Source: Pseudohongiella spirulinae (GTDB lineage Bacteria > Pseudomonadota > Gammaproteobacteria > Pseudomonadales > Pseudohongiellaceae). From it: a stretch of DNA of 64,000 nucleotides. The stretch lies in contig NZ_CP013189.1 of assembly GCF_001444425.1 (NCBI RefSeq), positions 2,666,001 through 2,730,000 of the forward strand. The letters run 5' to 3'. Below, in pieces: positions 21,332-29,589 of this stretch. The notes under the pieces were generated by a model. The model ran no database searches. It saw only the letters and a list, made by a program, of their open reading frames with translations, and was not told where the DNA came from. The position numbers were made by a program, and so were the translations under genes. How positions within the stretch are numbered: the stretch's first letter is position 1; each line of letters starts with the position of its first letter.

Positions 21332-22519
21332 ATGACAACAAAAATGAAACTGGCAGTCGGCGCAAGCCTGACACTGGCCATTGCTGCATTCAGCGCGGGG
21401 CAATCAATACTGAAAGAACCGGCTGTTGCACAATCTGGCTCCATGGTAACGGCTCCGAGCTTCGAAGTAGATCCGTTCTGGCCAAAACCACTGCCAAATC
21501 AGTGGATTATAGGCCGCGCCATCGGCGTTGAAGTCGACGAGCGCGATCACGTATTCATGGTACACCGCGACCAGGATTCCATGTTTGGTGGCGCGACCGA
21601 AATTGGCCTTACCATGGGTGTGAGTGAATGTTGTACCGCAGCTCCGCCAATTCTCGAATTCGACCCGCAAGGCAACCTGGTTAACGCCTGGGGCGGTCCT
21701 GGCGACGGCTTCACCTGGCCAGCCTCCAACCACGGTATCGCAGTGGCTCCGAACGGCAATGTCTGGATCGGCGGTAACGGCGGCGGCGACGCTCACGTAC
21801 TGGTGTTTACCGGCGATGGACAATTTGTGGCCGAATACGGCATCCCCGGCAGTGAACCGGACAGCAACAGCACTACATTCTTCGGACAGGTTGCCGAAAT
21901 CGAGATTGACGGCGATAACAATGAAGTATTCCTGGCTGATGGTTACCGACACAAGCGTGTTGCCGTTCTTGACCTGAATACTGGCGCGTTCAAGCGTTAT
22001 TGGGGTGCCTATGGCAACCGTCCGGTTGATGGCCGCGTGGATTACCAGCCCGGTGATCGTCCGCAGCAATTCCGCGGCCCCGTGCACTGTGCCATTCCAT
22101 CTAACGACGGCCTGGTTTATGTCTGCGACCGTGGTTCAGACCGGATCCAGGTGTTCCGTACTGACGGCACATACGTAAAAGAAGCGTACATCGCACCGGA
22201 AACACTGGCTCAGGGTTCTACCTGGGACATCGATTTCTCGAACGATCCTGAGCAGAAATACATCTACCTGGCAGATGGCCAGAACTTCAAGATCTATGTA
22301 CTGGATCGTGAATCTCTGGAAGTCCTTGTCAGCTTCGGGGGCGGCGGTCGCCAGCCCGGTCAGTTCTATGCACCTCACAGCATAGCAACCGACTCTCGCA
22401 ACAACATATACACTACTGAGACCTATGAAGGTAAGCGAATCCAGAAGTTTGTTTATCAGGGCATGAAGACAATGCCAGCTGGTCACCAGGGTGTACCTTG
22501 GCCAGCTGATCGCATGTAA
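21332..22519 (+). CDS. Secreted NHL-repeat protein resembling peptidyl-hydroxyglycine lyase (PAL), copy 1
   Basis: 395 residues with a signal peptide or anchor (about 5-34) and an NHL beta-propeller. Three blade starts carry histidines: H134 (NHGIAVAPNGNVW), H252 (VHCAIP) and H349 (PHSIATD). These match the pattern of the three zinc histidines of the animal amidating lyase PAL. The blade between the first two has LADGYRHKR (Y205), like the DGYxxxR catalytic tyrosine motif of PAL. VCDRGSDRIQVF (about 264-275) matches PAL's ADRxxxRIQ. A GGAGGG site precedes the ATG, and a strong terminator follows. The lyase would cleave alpha-hydroxyglycine adducts to an amide plus glyoxylate. This assignment rests on recalled PAL motifs and needs structural comparison. 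Confidence 0.72.
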   Translation: MTTKMKLAVGASLTLAIAAFSAGQSILKEPAVAQSGSMVTAPSFEVDPFWPKPLPNQWIIGRAIGVEVDERDHVFMVHRDQDSMFGGATEIGLTMGVSECCTAAPPILEFDPQGNLVNAWGGPGDGFTWPASNHGIAVAPNGNVWIGGNGGGDAHVLVFTGDGQFVAEYGIPGSEPDSNSTTFFGQVAEIEIDGDNNEVFLADGYRHKRVAVLDLNTGAFKRYWGAYGNRPVDGRVDYQPGDRPQQFRGPVHCAIPSNDGLVYVCDRGSDRIQVFRTDGTYVKEAYIAPETLAQGSTWDIDFSNDPEQKYIYLADGQNFKIYVLDRESLEVLVSFGGGGRQPGQFYAPHSIATDSRNNIYTTETYEGKRIQKFVYQGMKTMPAGHQGVPWPADRM

Positions 22520-22544
22520 TTCCTGCCAGATCAGTCAAAAGGCA

Positions 22545-22583
22545 AAAAGAGGGCTGTGGCATTAAATGTCACAGCCCTTTTTA
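22545..22583 (+). terminator. Terminator after PAL-like gene 1
   Basis: AGGGCTGTG pairs with CACAGCCCT around an 11-base loop, followed by TTTTTATT, 30 bases after the stop codon. It rules out the longer in-frame reading of the next gene, which would start inside the stem. Confidence 0.9.
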
Positions 22584-22637
22584 TTTGTCGACCAATTGTT
22601 TAAATTAAGAAAACGAAAACAGAAGAGGTACCACAAC

Positions 22638-23192
22638 GTGACTTTCAGATATATCTGCTCGCTGGCTATCGCCGGTTTGCTGGCGACAAGCCTTCCTGCT
22701 TACGGTGAAGAAATCAGCATCAATTACAAGTATCAGGGCGATACCGGCGTCAGCCTGGCATCCATGATTGGCGGCCCTTTGAGTGTTGCTGAATTTTCTG
22801 ACGGACGCTCCGTGACTGACAAGCACTCCATCGAACACAACGATAATGCGTCGATTTCACTGCCCGACCGCGCACCTGCTGCGCTGGTGAAGGATACATT
22901 TTATCAGGCATTGCAGTCGTCTGACGCCAACCTGGCAGACGACAGTGCTCTTCAGTTGCGAGGCAATCTTCTGGAAATGCAGATTGCTGACAATGGCGAC
23001 GGACTGGAAGTACTGATTCGCTGTGAACTCAGCCTCAATAACCAGGGCAGAAATGCCTGGCAAAGCGTAGTTTTCAGTCGCACTCAAACAGACAGCAAAG
23101 ACATTAATGAAGCCTTGAGCAAAGGCCTCGACCGCCTGGTTTCGGAGCTATTTATGGATGATTACTTCTTGATGGAACTCGGGATATTCTGA
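22638..23192 (+). CDS. Secreted protein of unknown function
   Basis: 184 residues from a GTG start, preceded by AGAGG. It has a clear signal peptide (RYICSLAIAGLLATSLPAYG) cut near residue 22. The mature part is acidic, with no recognised motif. The segment DTFYQALQSSDANLADDS followed by beta-rich text recalls small outer-membrane lipoproteins of the YajG type, but there is no lipobox and I do not assign it. It stands alone between a terminator and the oppositely oriented membrane-protein genes. Confidence 0.7.
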   Translation: MTFRYICSLAIAGLLATSLPAYGEEISINYKYQGDTGVSLASMIGGPLSVAEFSDGRSVTDKHSIEHNDNASISLPDRAPAALVKDTFYQALQSSDANLADDSALQLRGNLLEMQIADNGDGLEVLIRCELSLNNQGRNAWQSVVFSRTQTDSKDINEALSKGLDRLVSELFMDDYFLMELGIF

Positions 23193-23261
23193 GGACTCAC
23201 TTTCTTCCGGGGCAAAACCTGAAACAACATCAGTTTGCCCCGGACACGAAGTTTGCCGAAC

Positions 23262-23399
23262 TCATCCGTAAGCCAGTCTCAGCAGCTCGATAACGTTCAT
23301 TACCTGAAAAGACCAGTAGATTATCCCGGCACCAATAATGACGGCAGAGCTGGCAACAGCAATCTTTTCTCTTTTACTTAACTCTCTAGATTCACTCAT
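23262..23399 (-). CDS. 45-residue single-helix membrane protein
   Basis: A small ORF reading MSESRELSKREKIAVASS, then a hydrophobic stretch VIIGAGIIYWSFQV, ending ELLRLAYG. A charged N-terminus and one transmembrane helix are evident. GGAG lies 7 bases before the ATG and the ORF begins 17 bases after the stop of the four-helix membrane gene at 23417, on the same strand. This suggests a small subunit of that membrane complex, comparable in style to CydX or CcoQ. Coding status is inferred from ribosome site, spacing and the clean helix. Confidence 0.6.
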   Translation of the reverse strand: MSESRELSKREKIAVASSAVIIGAGIIYWSFQVMNVIELLRLAYG

Positions 23400-23416
23400 T
23401 CCACACGCTCCGCGAA

Positions 23417-23902
23417 TTATGAAAAACCAATCCAGCGACCAGTAGCCGCAACACTGACCCAGACCAGTATTGACGATACCGCCACCATCTTCAGCACCCA
23501 GGGTTTAATCTCTGAATGATTCCCCTGCAGTAACGGTCGCCGCACAAAAAATACAAACAATATACCCGCAATGAGTGCGTACATTTTGGCCCAGAATGCG
23601 GCGTTATAATAAAGTTTTACTGCAATAGCCGCCGCCATGAAAACGCCCGTCACCATAATCGCGATCAACGCCATTCGAAACCATTTATGCGCCTGATCAG
23701 CCACAACTTCAGACGGTACATCTTTAAGAATCACATTGAGCAGGCGAAGATCACTGACCAATACAGACCCGCCCAGCACGGCCAGTGAGATCAGATGCAG
23801 CGATTGGCCGAATGTGGCGTAAATGCCGCCATAAGTCTTGCCGATATACCCCAGAAAAGAGGTCTCAGCCCATTCAAAGAAAGATAAAGGTAACAGCTCC
23901 AT
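23417..23902 (-). CDS. Four-helix membrane protein, paralogue B (DUF6644-like)
   Basis: 161 residues, four predicted helices (about 22-50, 70-92, 100-118 and 132-155). Helix 1 carries a histidine in QSLHLISLAVLGGSVLVSDLRLL, followed by a conserved Asp-Leu-Arg. The same pattern (THVLTVMLSLGMLVFIDLRML) occurs in the upstream gene at 23991, so the two are tandem paralogues. The C-terminal helix ends VSVAATGRWIG, matching AGVVTTGRLIA in the partner. Such His-bearing four-helix proteins may bind b-heme, but this is inference. Operon order is 23991, 23417, then the 45-residue protein. Confidence 0.7.
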   Translation of the reverse strand: MELLPLSFFEWAETSFLGYIGKTYGGIYATFGQSLHLISLAVLGGSVLVSDLRLLNVILKDVPSEVVADQAHKWFRMALIAIMVTGVFMAAAIAVKLYYNAAFWAKMYALIAGILFVFFVRRPLLQGNHSEIKPWVLKMVAVSSILVWVSVAATGRWIGFS

Positions 23903-23990
23903 CAGGGAACTCCTGTTTTTCCATTGGGCCGACGGACTCCGCCGGCACCGGGTAATTTTTGATTAACAACTGCCTATTTGTTCAGAATTC

Positions 23991-24551
23991 TCAATCTGCC
24001 ACGCAACCGGCTGCCCAGCTCAGGAATGCTGGCAGATCGCGATAGCAGTGATACCAGTCATACGCGATCAAACGGCCAGTAGTCACCACGCCTGCCCACA
24101 AGCCAAGCGACAACGCAGCACCAATCTGCAGATGGCGAGGCGCCTTCGGCTCTGTATCCCAGGTCCCTGCCGATGCCATCATGCGTTTGTGGAAAACTAC
24201 CGCATTAATGAATGCCCCCAACAAAAGAACCATTTTGATCCTGAACCAGATACTCTGGATGGTATACGTCGGCTTGGCATAAAACAGGAGCAGCCCTGTC
24301 ACAAACATAATGATGAAGCCGATCATCATCGCAATATTGAGTCGCTCGGCAAGTTTCACCGCCGACACAGTCGGCATGACCCACCCCAGCATACGCAGAT
24401 CGATGAACACCAGCATACCCAGACTCAACATAACGGTCAGGACGTGTGTCGTCTCTATCCAGTTATATAAATAAAATGACTCTTCTATCGCGCGACTCCA
24501 TTCCGTCGCGTAGAGCCATTCGGCGAACTGAAACAGCAACTCGTTTATCAC
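23991..24551 (-). CDS. Four-helix membrane protein, paralogue A (DUF6644-like)
   Basis: 186 residues from a GTG start with GGAGG nine bases upstream. Four hydrophobic segments; the first has ETTHVLTVMLSLGMLVFIDLRML, and a C-terminal helix ends TTGRLIAYDWY. It lies about 90 bases before paralogue B in the same orientation. It is longer than B by a C-terminal tail with two cysteines (WYHCYRD, AAGCVAD). Function unknown; a heme-linked or transport role is possible from the helix-embedded histidine. Confidence 0.7.
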   Translation of the reverse strand: MINELLFQFAEWLYATEWSRAIEESFYLYNWIETTHVLTVMLSLGMLVFIDLRMLGWVMPTVSAVKLAERLNIAMMIGFIIMFVTGLLLFYAKPTYTIQSIWFRIKMVLLLGAFINAVVFHKRMMASAGTWDTEPKAPRHLQIGAALSLGLWAGVVTTGRLIAYDWYHCYRDLPAFLSWAAGCVAD

Positions 24552-24912
24552 TATGATGACCTCCCCCAGTCGTATCCTTGTGGCATAAGTATGCCTTAAG
24601 TCGCCCGATATAAACCAAGCCGCAAACGCACTTCTACCAACAATGGTCGCAGTATAGTGCCAGAGCGGTGACGCATATATTGAGCCTGGTCAAGCCAGGC
24701 CGGGTTTCCTGCCTGACGATTGACCTGAGTGCGGCGAAGAATAGCTCAGCTCCGCTGCCAAATCCACCCCAACACTCTGTCGTATTCAAGAGCGCAGATT
24801 AGCATGAATACTTCGACCCGGAGTCGCGCTTGCGACCTATAGAGTACAACATTGGACAGAACGCACATTGAGCGCTTTAATAGACAGCTCGCAGGTCACG
24901 GCATATTCAACA
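24552..24912. other. Divergent intergenic region
   Basis: About 360 bases between the membrane-protein operon (minus) and the regulator gene (plus). No gene or RNA was recognised. It must hold both promoters. A small inverted repeat of the type GGCCGGG near 24697 is the only visible structure. No confident -10/-35 pair was found. Confidence 0.5.
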
Positions 24913-26160
24913 ATGCACGATTCGATACATGACAGCGCCAAGCAAGTTCAGCAGGCGCGCGATGCAATCGTTGCCAGCGGCTGTCTGGGTCGCTCGCCTG
25001 TCTATGCACGCCTGTTGGATTATCTTCTGAACTGCGCCAGAGCCGGACACCAACCCAAGGAGTTTGACATCGCCGTTGACGTCCTGGGCAGGGATAGCAG
25101 TTTCGATGTCGCGCGTGACTCTGTGGTACGTGTCTATATCCACAAGTTAAGGCAGCGGCTGGAAAAATATTATGAGCAGCATGAGGCGACAAGCCAGATC
25201 AGATTTGAAATACCAAAAGGCCAGTATGTCATCACGCTGCGCGAACCTTCCGTAACCCAGACAGCATCCTCTGAGGTGCCGATCACGGGACGTGGCAATC
25301 CTATACTGCGTAGCCGACTTCCCTGGATTCTGCTGGCCGTTGTTCTTGCTTCAGGCAATCTCTGGCAATGGTTCTGGCCGTCTCAGACACATAATGGGAA
25401 TCTGCAGCAACTGATTGCGCAATCTCCATGGCAGGCAATGCAGGACGACGAGCTACCGATAATGGTGGTGATGGGAGACTACTATATATTTGGCGAGCTT
25501 GATGAAGAAGGTCGCATTGCTCGCATGGTGAGAGACTTCTTTATCAACTCAAGAGATGACCTGATGACATTGTTTATGCAGGACAGCGACTTGCAGAATT
25601 ATTTTCGTGACCTGGACATGACCTACATGCCTGAAGGCAGCGCCAACGCGCTTATGGACGTTGCGCCGCTGATAAGGGAAATGAATAAACCGATACACCT
25701 GAAGATGATGTCCAGAGTCACAACCTCAGACCTGCGCAATAATCACATCGTCTACATCGGCTATATCAGCGCCATGGACAAGCTGAACAACCTTTTTTTT
25801 AATGCTTCGGGTTTATTGCCGGGCAGCACTTTCGATGAGTTATACGAAAAGAACACAGGCACACTATATCGCAGCAACGCGGGATTACCCGAGCAGGGTC
25901 AGCCATTTCGGGATCTGGCTTTGCTGGCTAGCTGGCCCGGAAGCAGCGGTAACCAGTTTGTCCTGATCAGTGGCACCCGGGATGCCGGGCTTGTTCACGC
26001 AGCCAAGGTTGCCACTCAGGAGCAACACCTTCAGGCACTGGAGGACACCTCAGCATTTGAGGCTTTATATGATGTATACGGCATTGACCGAACCAATTTT
26101 GACTCCAGTCTGATCTACCAAAAGCCCCTGTCTCCTGAGCGCATCTGGTCTCTTGAGTAA
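24913..26160 (+). CDS. Membrane-anchored winged-helix transcriptional regulator
   Basis: About 415 residues. The N-terminal 110 residues have the layout of the winged-helix domain found in CadC-like and adenylate-cyclase-associated regulators: LLDYLLNCARAGHQPKEFDIAVDVLGRD, then RDSVVRVYIHKLRQRLEKYY, then the wing KGQYVITL. One transmembrane helix follows (about 136-152), and a 260-residue periplasmic part of unknown fold. It should sense something outside the membrane and bind DNA inside. ATG at 24913 is used; an in-frame TTG at 24868 is possible. Neither has a strong ribosome site. It precedes PAL-like gene 2 by about 100 bases in the same direction, so it may control that gene. Confidence 0.75.
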   Translation: MHDSIHDSAKQVQQARDAIVASGCLGRSPVYARLLDYLLNCARAGHQPKEFDIAVDVLGRDSSFDVARDSVVRVYIHKLRQRLEKYYEQHEATSQIRFEIPKGQYVITLREPSVTQTASSEVPITGRGNPILRSRLPWILLAVVLASGNLWQWFWPSQTHNGNLQQLIAQSPWQAMQDDELPIMVVMGDYYIFGELDEEGRIARMVRDFFINSRDDLMTLFMQDSDLQNYFRDLDMTYMPEGSANALMDVAPLIREMNKPIHLKMMSRVTTSDLRNNHIVYIGYISAMDKLNNLFFNASGLLPGSTFDELYEKNTGTLYRSNAGLPEQGQPFRDLALLASWPGSSGNQFVLISGTRDAGLVHAAKVATQEQHLQALEDTSAFEALYDVYGIDRTNFDSSLIYQKPLSPERIWSLE

Positions 26161-26257
26161 CTGTTGCACCCGCCCTCCGGTATCGATTGAGTTACACTGG
26201 CAGGTGGTTTATCCTGATCTACCCAAAACAGATAACAGAAGGGAGATCATTCCACCC

Positions 26258-27358
26258 ATGTCTTACACTAGTCAAAAGAATCACAGAAAACCCCTCAAAT
26301 CGGTGATGCTGACTCTTACAGCAGCTCTGAGCGCATTTTCCATTGCGGCCTGTGCCCAGAACTACAGTAACCCCGATATGGAACCAACCAATGACCTGCC
26401 CAATCCCTACCAGACTGTGGAAGGCTACCTTAAGCTACCAGCGGGCCGTCAGTGGGGATCCACCAGCGCCGTGCATATAGACATCGACGGTACCAGCGTC
26501 TGGGTTGCTGAGCGCTGCTCAGGCAACGTAGGCGCCTGCGTGCAGAATGCCAATCTGGATCCAATCATGAAATTTGATCAGAATGGCAATATGGTCGCCA
26601 GCTTCGGAGCCGGTATGATCACCTGGCCGCACGGCATAGAAGTTGATCCGCAGGGCAATGTCTGGGTAACCGACGCCCGGGATAATCGTGGCGATGGTGT
26701 TGCTGAAAATCAGGTTTACGGCCATCAGGTGCACAAATTCAGCCCGGAAGGCCGTCACCTTATGACTCTGGGCATGCCTGGCGGTGGGCGTGATCCAAAC
26801 TATCTGTTCCAGCCCAATGATGTACTGGTCGCTCCGGACGGGCATATCTTTGTCGCCGAAGGGCACTCCAATGCCGAGGGATCAACAGCCCGGATTCTGA
26901 AGTTCAGCCCGGCCGGAAATCTGGTTCAGACCTGGGGTTCATACGGTACCGGCCCGGATAACTTTATGCAGCCGCACGCTCTGGCGATGGATTCACAGGG
27001 TCGCCTCTTTATCGCCGACCGCAGCAACAATCGCATCCAGATCTATACACAGGATGGCCAGTTATTGGACACCTGGTACCAATTCAGCCGTATCAGCGGC
27101 CTGTTCATTGATGCCAACGATACTTTATATGCGGCCGATTCCGAGTCAGGCTCAGTTGCGCCGCAGTGGGGGCACTGGACCCGCGGTATCCGAATCGGCA
27201 GCGCCCGCACAGGCGAAGTTCAGTACCTGATACCTGATCCACAGCCCGACTGCCGCGGTACTTGTACTGCCGAGGGTGTCACTGTTGATCGCAATGGCGT
27301 GATCTATGGCGCCGAAGTTGGCCCTGTTGGCGGCATCAAGCGTTATGTCCGGCAATAG
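26258..27358 (+). CDS. NHL-repeat lipoprotein resembling PAL, copy 2 (degenerate site)
   Basis: 366 residues, starting MSYTSQKNHRK, with a GAAGGGAG site upstream. A lipobox (SIAAC, Cys32) predicts a lipid anchor. The NHL propeller has WPHGIEVDPQGNVWVTD (H125) and QPHALAMD (H240) followed by IADRSNNRIQIY, close to the PAL pattern for two of three zinc histidines and the ADRxxxRIQ motif. The third histidine is missing (TAEGVTVD) and the DGY tyrosine position reads EGH (about 201-203). It may bind metal differently or be non-catalytic. It is convergent with PHM-like gene 2, sharing a terminator. Confidence 0.7.
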   Translation: MSYTSQKNHRKPLKSVMLTLTAALSAFSIAACAQNYSNPDMEPTNDLPNPYQTVEGYLKLPAGRQWGSTSAVHIDIDGTSVWVAERCSGNVGACVQNANLDPIMKFDQNGNMVASFGAGMITWPHGIEVDPQGNVWVTDARDNRGDGVAENQVYGHQVHKFSPEGRHLMTLGMPGGGRDPNYLFQPNDVLVAPDGHIFVAEGHSNAEGSTARILKFSPAGNLVQTWGSYGTGPDNFMQPHALAMDSQGRLFIADRSNNRIQIYTQDGQLLDTWYQFSRISGLFIDANDTLYAADSESGSVAPQWGHWTRGIRIGSARTGEVQYLIPDPQPDCRGTCTAEGVTVDRNGVIYGAEVGPVGGIKRYVRQ

Positions 27359-27410
27359 GTCTTTGGTGGATTGATGCCCAACCGGGGCATCAAACTCCAG
27401 ACTGCAAGGT

Positions 27411-27444
27411 AAAAAAAAGGCTGGTTTAACAACCAGCCTTTTTT
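27411..27444. terminator. Bidirectional terminator
   Basis: AAGGCTGGTT pairs with AACCAGCCTT around TAAC, with an A run on the left and a T run on the right, so it can serve both the PAL-like gene 2 (plus) and the PHM-like gene 2 (minus). Confidence 0.92.
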
Positions 27445-27461
27445 CGTTCCGCTTATATGGA

Positions 27462-29252
27462 TCAGTTAGCAGCAAATCCTGCGCTGCGGGCCTCAAAGCG
27501 CTCCCTCAATTGATCAAGTACTGATGGGTCAGCCGCCTTCCAGTAAACCTGACCAAAGAACATCTCATCCCAGCTTTGCTCTCCCCAGGGGACCAGACGG
27601 TCCGGATCGGGGTTCGCCTTGTTCTGTTCGGAGTTGTCGAATACGCCGGTCACCACTATTTCTGTGCCTGCCGGAACAAACTTGGGCTCAACCAGTTTGT
27701 ACTCAACCTGCCAGTCATAGTTATAACGGGCGATGTTCAGCAATTGCTCAACACGACCGTCAGGGTAATGCGCTTCGAATACCATGCTCTTACCCCGGAA
27801 GTGCATATGCGGGTGGAAACCTGTCAGGTAGGCATCGTAGCCAACCTTGACGCTTTTCACCTGAGCAAAGTTCGGGTCATGGGGCGGTATGTCCGTCCAG
27901 TCGTTAGCGAAGATACATGCGCACTCGCCCAGCTTACGCTGTGTGGGTATCTCATCTTCACCATAAAACCAAAGACCGATGCGCCCCTGATCAACTGAAG
28001 CCCGACCGTTAGTTGTATAGTGCATATTAAGCGCTAGCGTGGTTCCCGCTTTCAGCAAACCACCAGTATCCGGGTCCTCAATATAAGGCTCGGCTCCTGG
28101 AATATATGGAGTGATATAAGGCTGGTCTGGATGCGTAAAAGAGCCTATGAGACCCGGCTTCGGACGCTGTCCTGGCTCGATCAACGCATTCAGGGTGTGA
28201 TGCAGTACAGTGCGATCACTGGGGATATACTGACTGGCTTTCAGCCAACGGTCCTCGGTCAGACCTTGTATGGGTACAACAACATTGATGTAGTCCAGCA
28301 CGCCTGTTGCGGGAATTTCCTGGGGTGGAAGATCAATAATCAGATCCGGCTCACCAAATGCCCATTCGGTTTCCGGCCACTCAATCATGGCCAACGGGTC
28401 TTGCTCACCATCTCGCGGCGCGCCCTGAGCAATCCAGTGCAGAATTTTCTGCTGATCCTCGAAGGGAACATTATAGCTATTGGAGAATTCGCCAATGTGC
28501 GGATCAACCTGAGCCGGGGGCATACGTTTGGTCATCAGTACTTCACGAATCATTGGCGACCAGCCCTGAGCCATAGCGTGACTATCAAGGGCAAACGGTG
28601 CAATACCACCATCGCGGTGACAATCGGCACAATGCTGTATCAAAACCGGGGCGACATCTTTGCTGTAAGAAACCCCGGCCGTCATATTGCTGTCTCTGGC
28701 AGGGTATTCAATCTGTGAACCATTAACCGCAAGCTCTACTGGAGCATCCAGGCCACCAGCGACTACCGCGGACATTGCCTCGTTAAGCGCATCACCCGCC
28801 GGCCCGCGATACATGACACGAAAGCTGGAGGGGTTATAAAGGATGACTTCGCCTGACTTTTGAATATTCAACGCCTCGGCAACAATCTGGGCGTCATCAA
28901 TCAAAACTGGAACGGTCAAATCATCGCCAAGAGACGCCTTAACAGACTCACGCGACTGGCCCAATGGATTCAGCATCATAAAGACAATGCCCTGCTCTTC
29001 GTATTGAGCACGCAACTTTTCAATCTGTGCAATAGATGCCAGGCTCGTTGCGTCACCATTGACCTGTGTAAACAGTGCAATGGCCTTGTTGTTATCGTAC
29101 CAACTCATGTTGTGATAGGTGCCATCCTGGTCCAGCAAGGCAAAGTCACCGACTCGGTCCTGCGCCAATGCACTCCCTGCTGCCAGCGATATTACCGCTC
29201 CGGCACTAATGGCCACTATCGAGCGGCGCAGCAGTCTACTGAGGTCAGTCAT
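27462..29252 (-). CDS. Secreted thioredoxin-like / cytochrome c / PHM-like copper monooxygenase, copy 2
   Basis: 596 residues with a signal peptide (cut near SALA-QD). Domain 1 (about 33-165) is redoxin-like with no cysteine in the active-site region (FTQVNGDATS), so it cannot act as a normal thioredoxin. The heme site is C208-x-x-C211-H212 with Met 244 (KRMPP). The monooxygenase part carries H351/H352, H411 (MHYTT), H482/H484 (PHMHFRG) and M564 (WDEMF). The gaps are about 60, 71 and 80 residues against roughly 64, 70 and 70 in rat PHM. AGGAG lies before the ATG. Same architecture as the 16127 gene, so a family duplication. Substrate unknown; copper hydroxylation in the periplasm is the family-based expectation. 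Confidence 0.82.
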   Translation of the reverse strand: MTDLSRLLRRSIVAISAGAVISLAAGSALAQDRVGDFALLDQDGTYHNMSWYDNNKAIALFTQVNGDATSLASIAQIEKLRAQYEEQGIVFMMLNPLGQSRESVKASLGDDLTVPVLIDDAQIVAEALNIQKSGEVILYNPSSFRVMYRGPAGDALNEAMSAVVAGGLDAPVELAVNGSQIEYPARDSNMTAGVSYSKDVAPVLIQHCADCHRDGGIAPFALDSHAMAQGWSPMIREVLMTKRMPPAQVDPHIGEFSNSYNVPFEDQQKILHWIAQGAPRDGEQDPLAMIEWPETEWAFGEPDLIIDLPPQEIPATGVLDYINVVVPIQGLTEDRWLKASQYIPSDRTVLHHTLNALIEPGQRPKPGLIGSFTHPDQPYITPYIPGAEPYIEDPDTGGLLKAGTTLALNMHYTTNGRASVDQGRIGLWFYGEDEIPTQRKLGECACIFANDWTDIPPHDPNFAQVKSVKVGYDAYLTGFHPHMHFRGKSMVFEAHYPDGRVEQLLNIARYNYDWQVEYKLVEPKFVPAGTEIVVTGVFDNSEQNKANPDPDRLVPWGEQSWDEMFFGQVYWKAADPSVLDQLRERFEARSAGFAAN

Positions 29253-29589
29253 TGTAATTCTCCTACAGTATTACTTTTGAGAAATTAGGACAGGTAGATC
29301 ACCACAGGGTACCCTGCCAGTTTGCTTATAAGACCTTTCATGAATACATTCGTTTTTCAGCAAAAGCAATACCCCGAAAGTCATATTCCAAAACTTACGA
29401 ACGTACTCCGATCACTATACTTGTTAGCTAAATTGATTAATTATTAGCGCCAAATTCAATGAAGAGACATGCAAGAGCATATAACCCATTGTATTTTATA
29501 TAATTATAAAAATGGCATGCTAATTGCTGCTACCCTATCAAGTCTCGTAACAAGCAATATTCACAAACTAATCAGCATGGAGCAGCAAC
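29253..29589. other. AT-rich divergent intergenic region
   Basis: About 337 bases, AT-rich, between the PHM-like gene 2 (minus) and a secreted protein gene (plus). No gene recognised. A TATAAT-like element in the run near 29495-29512 could serve the plus-strand gene, but no matching -35 was seen. Confidence 0.4.
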
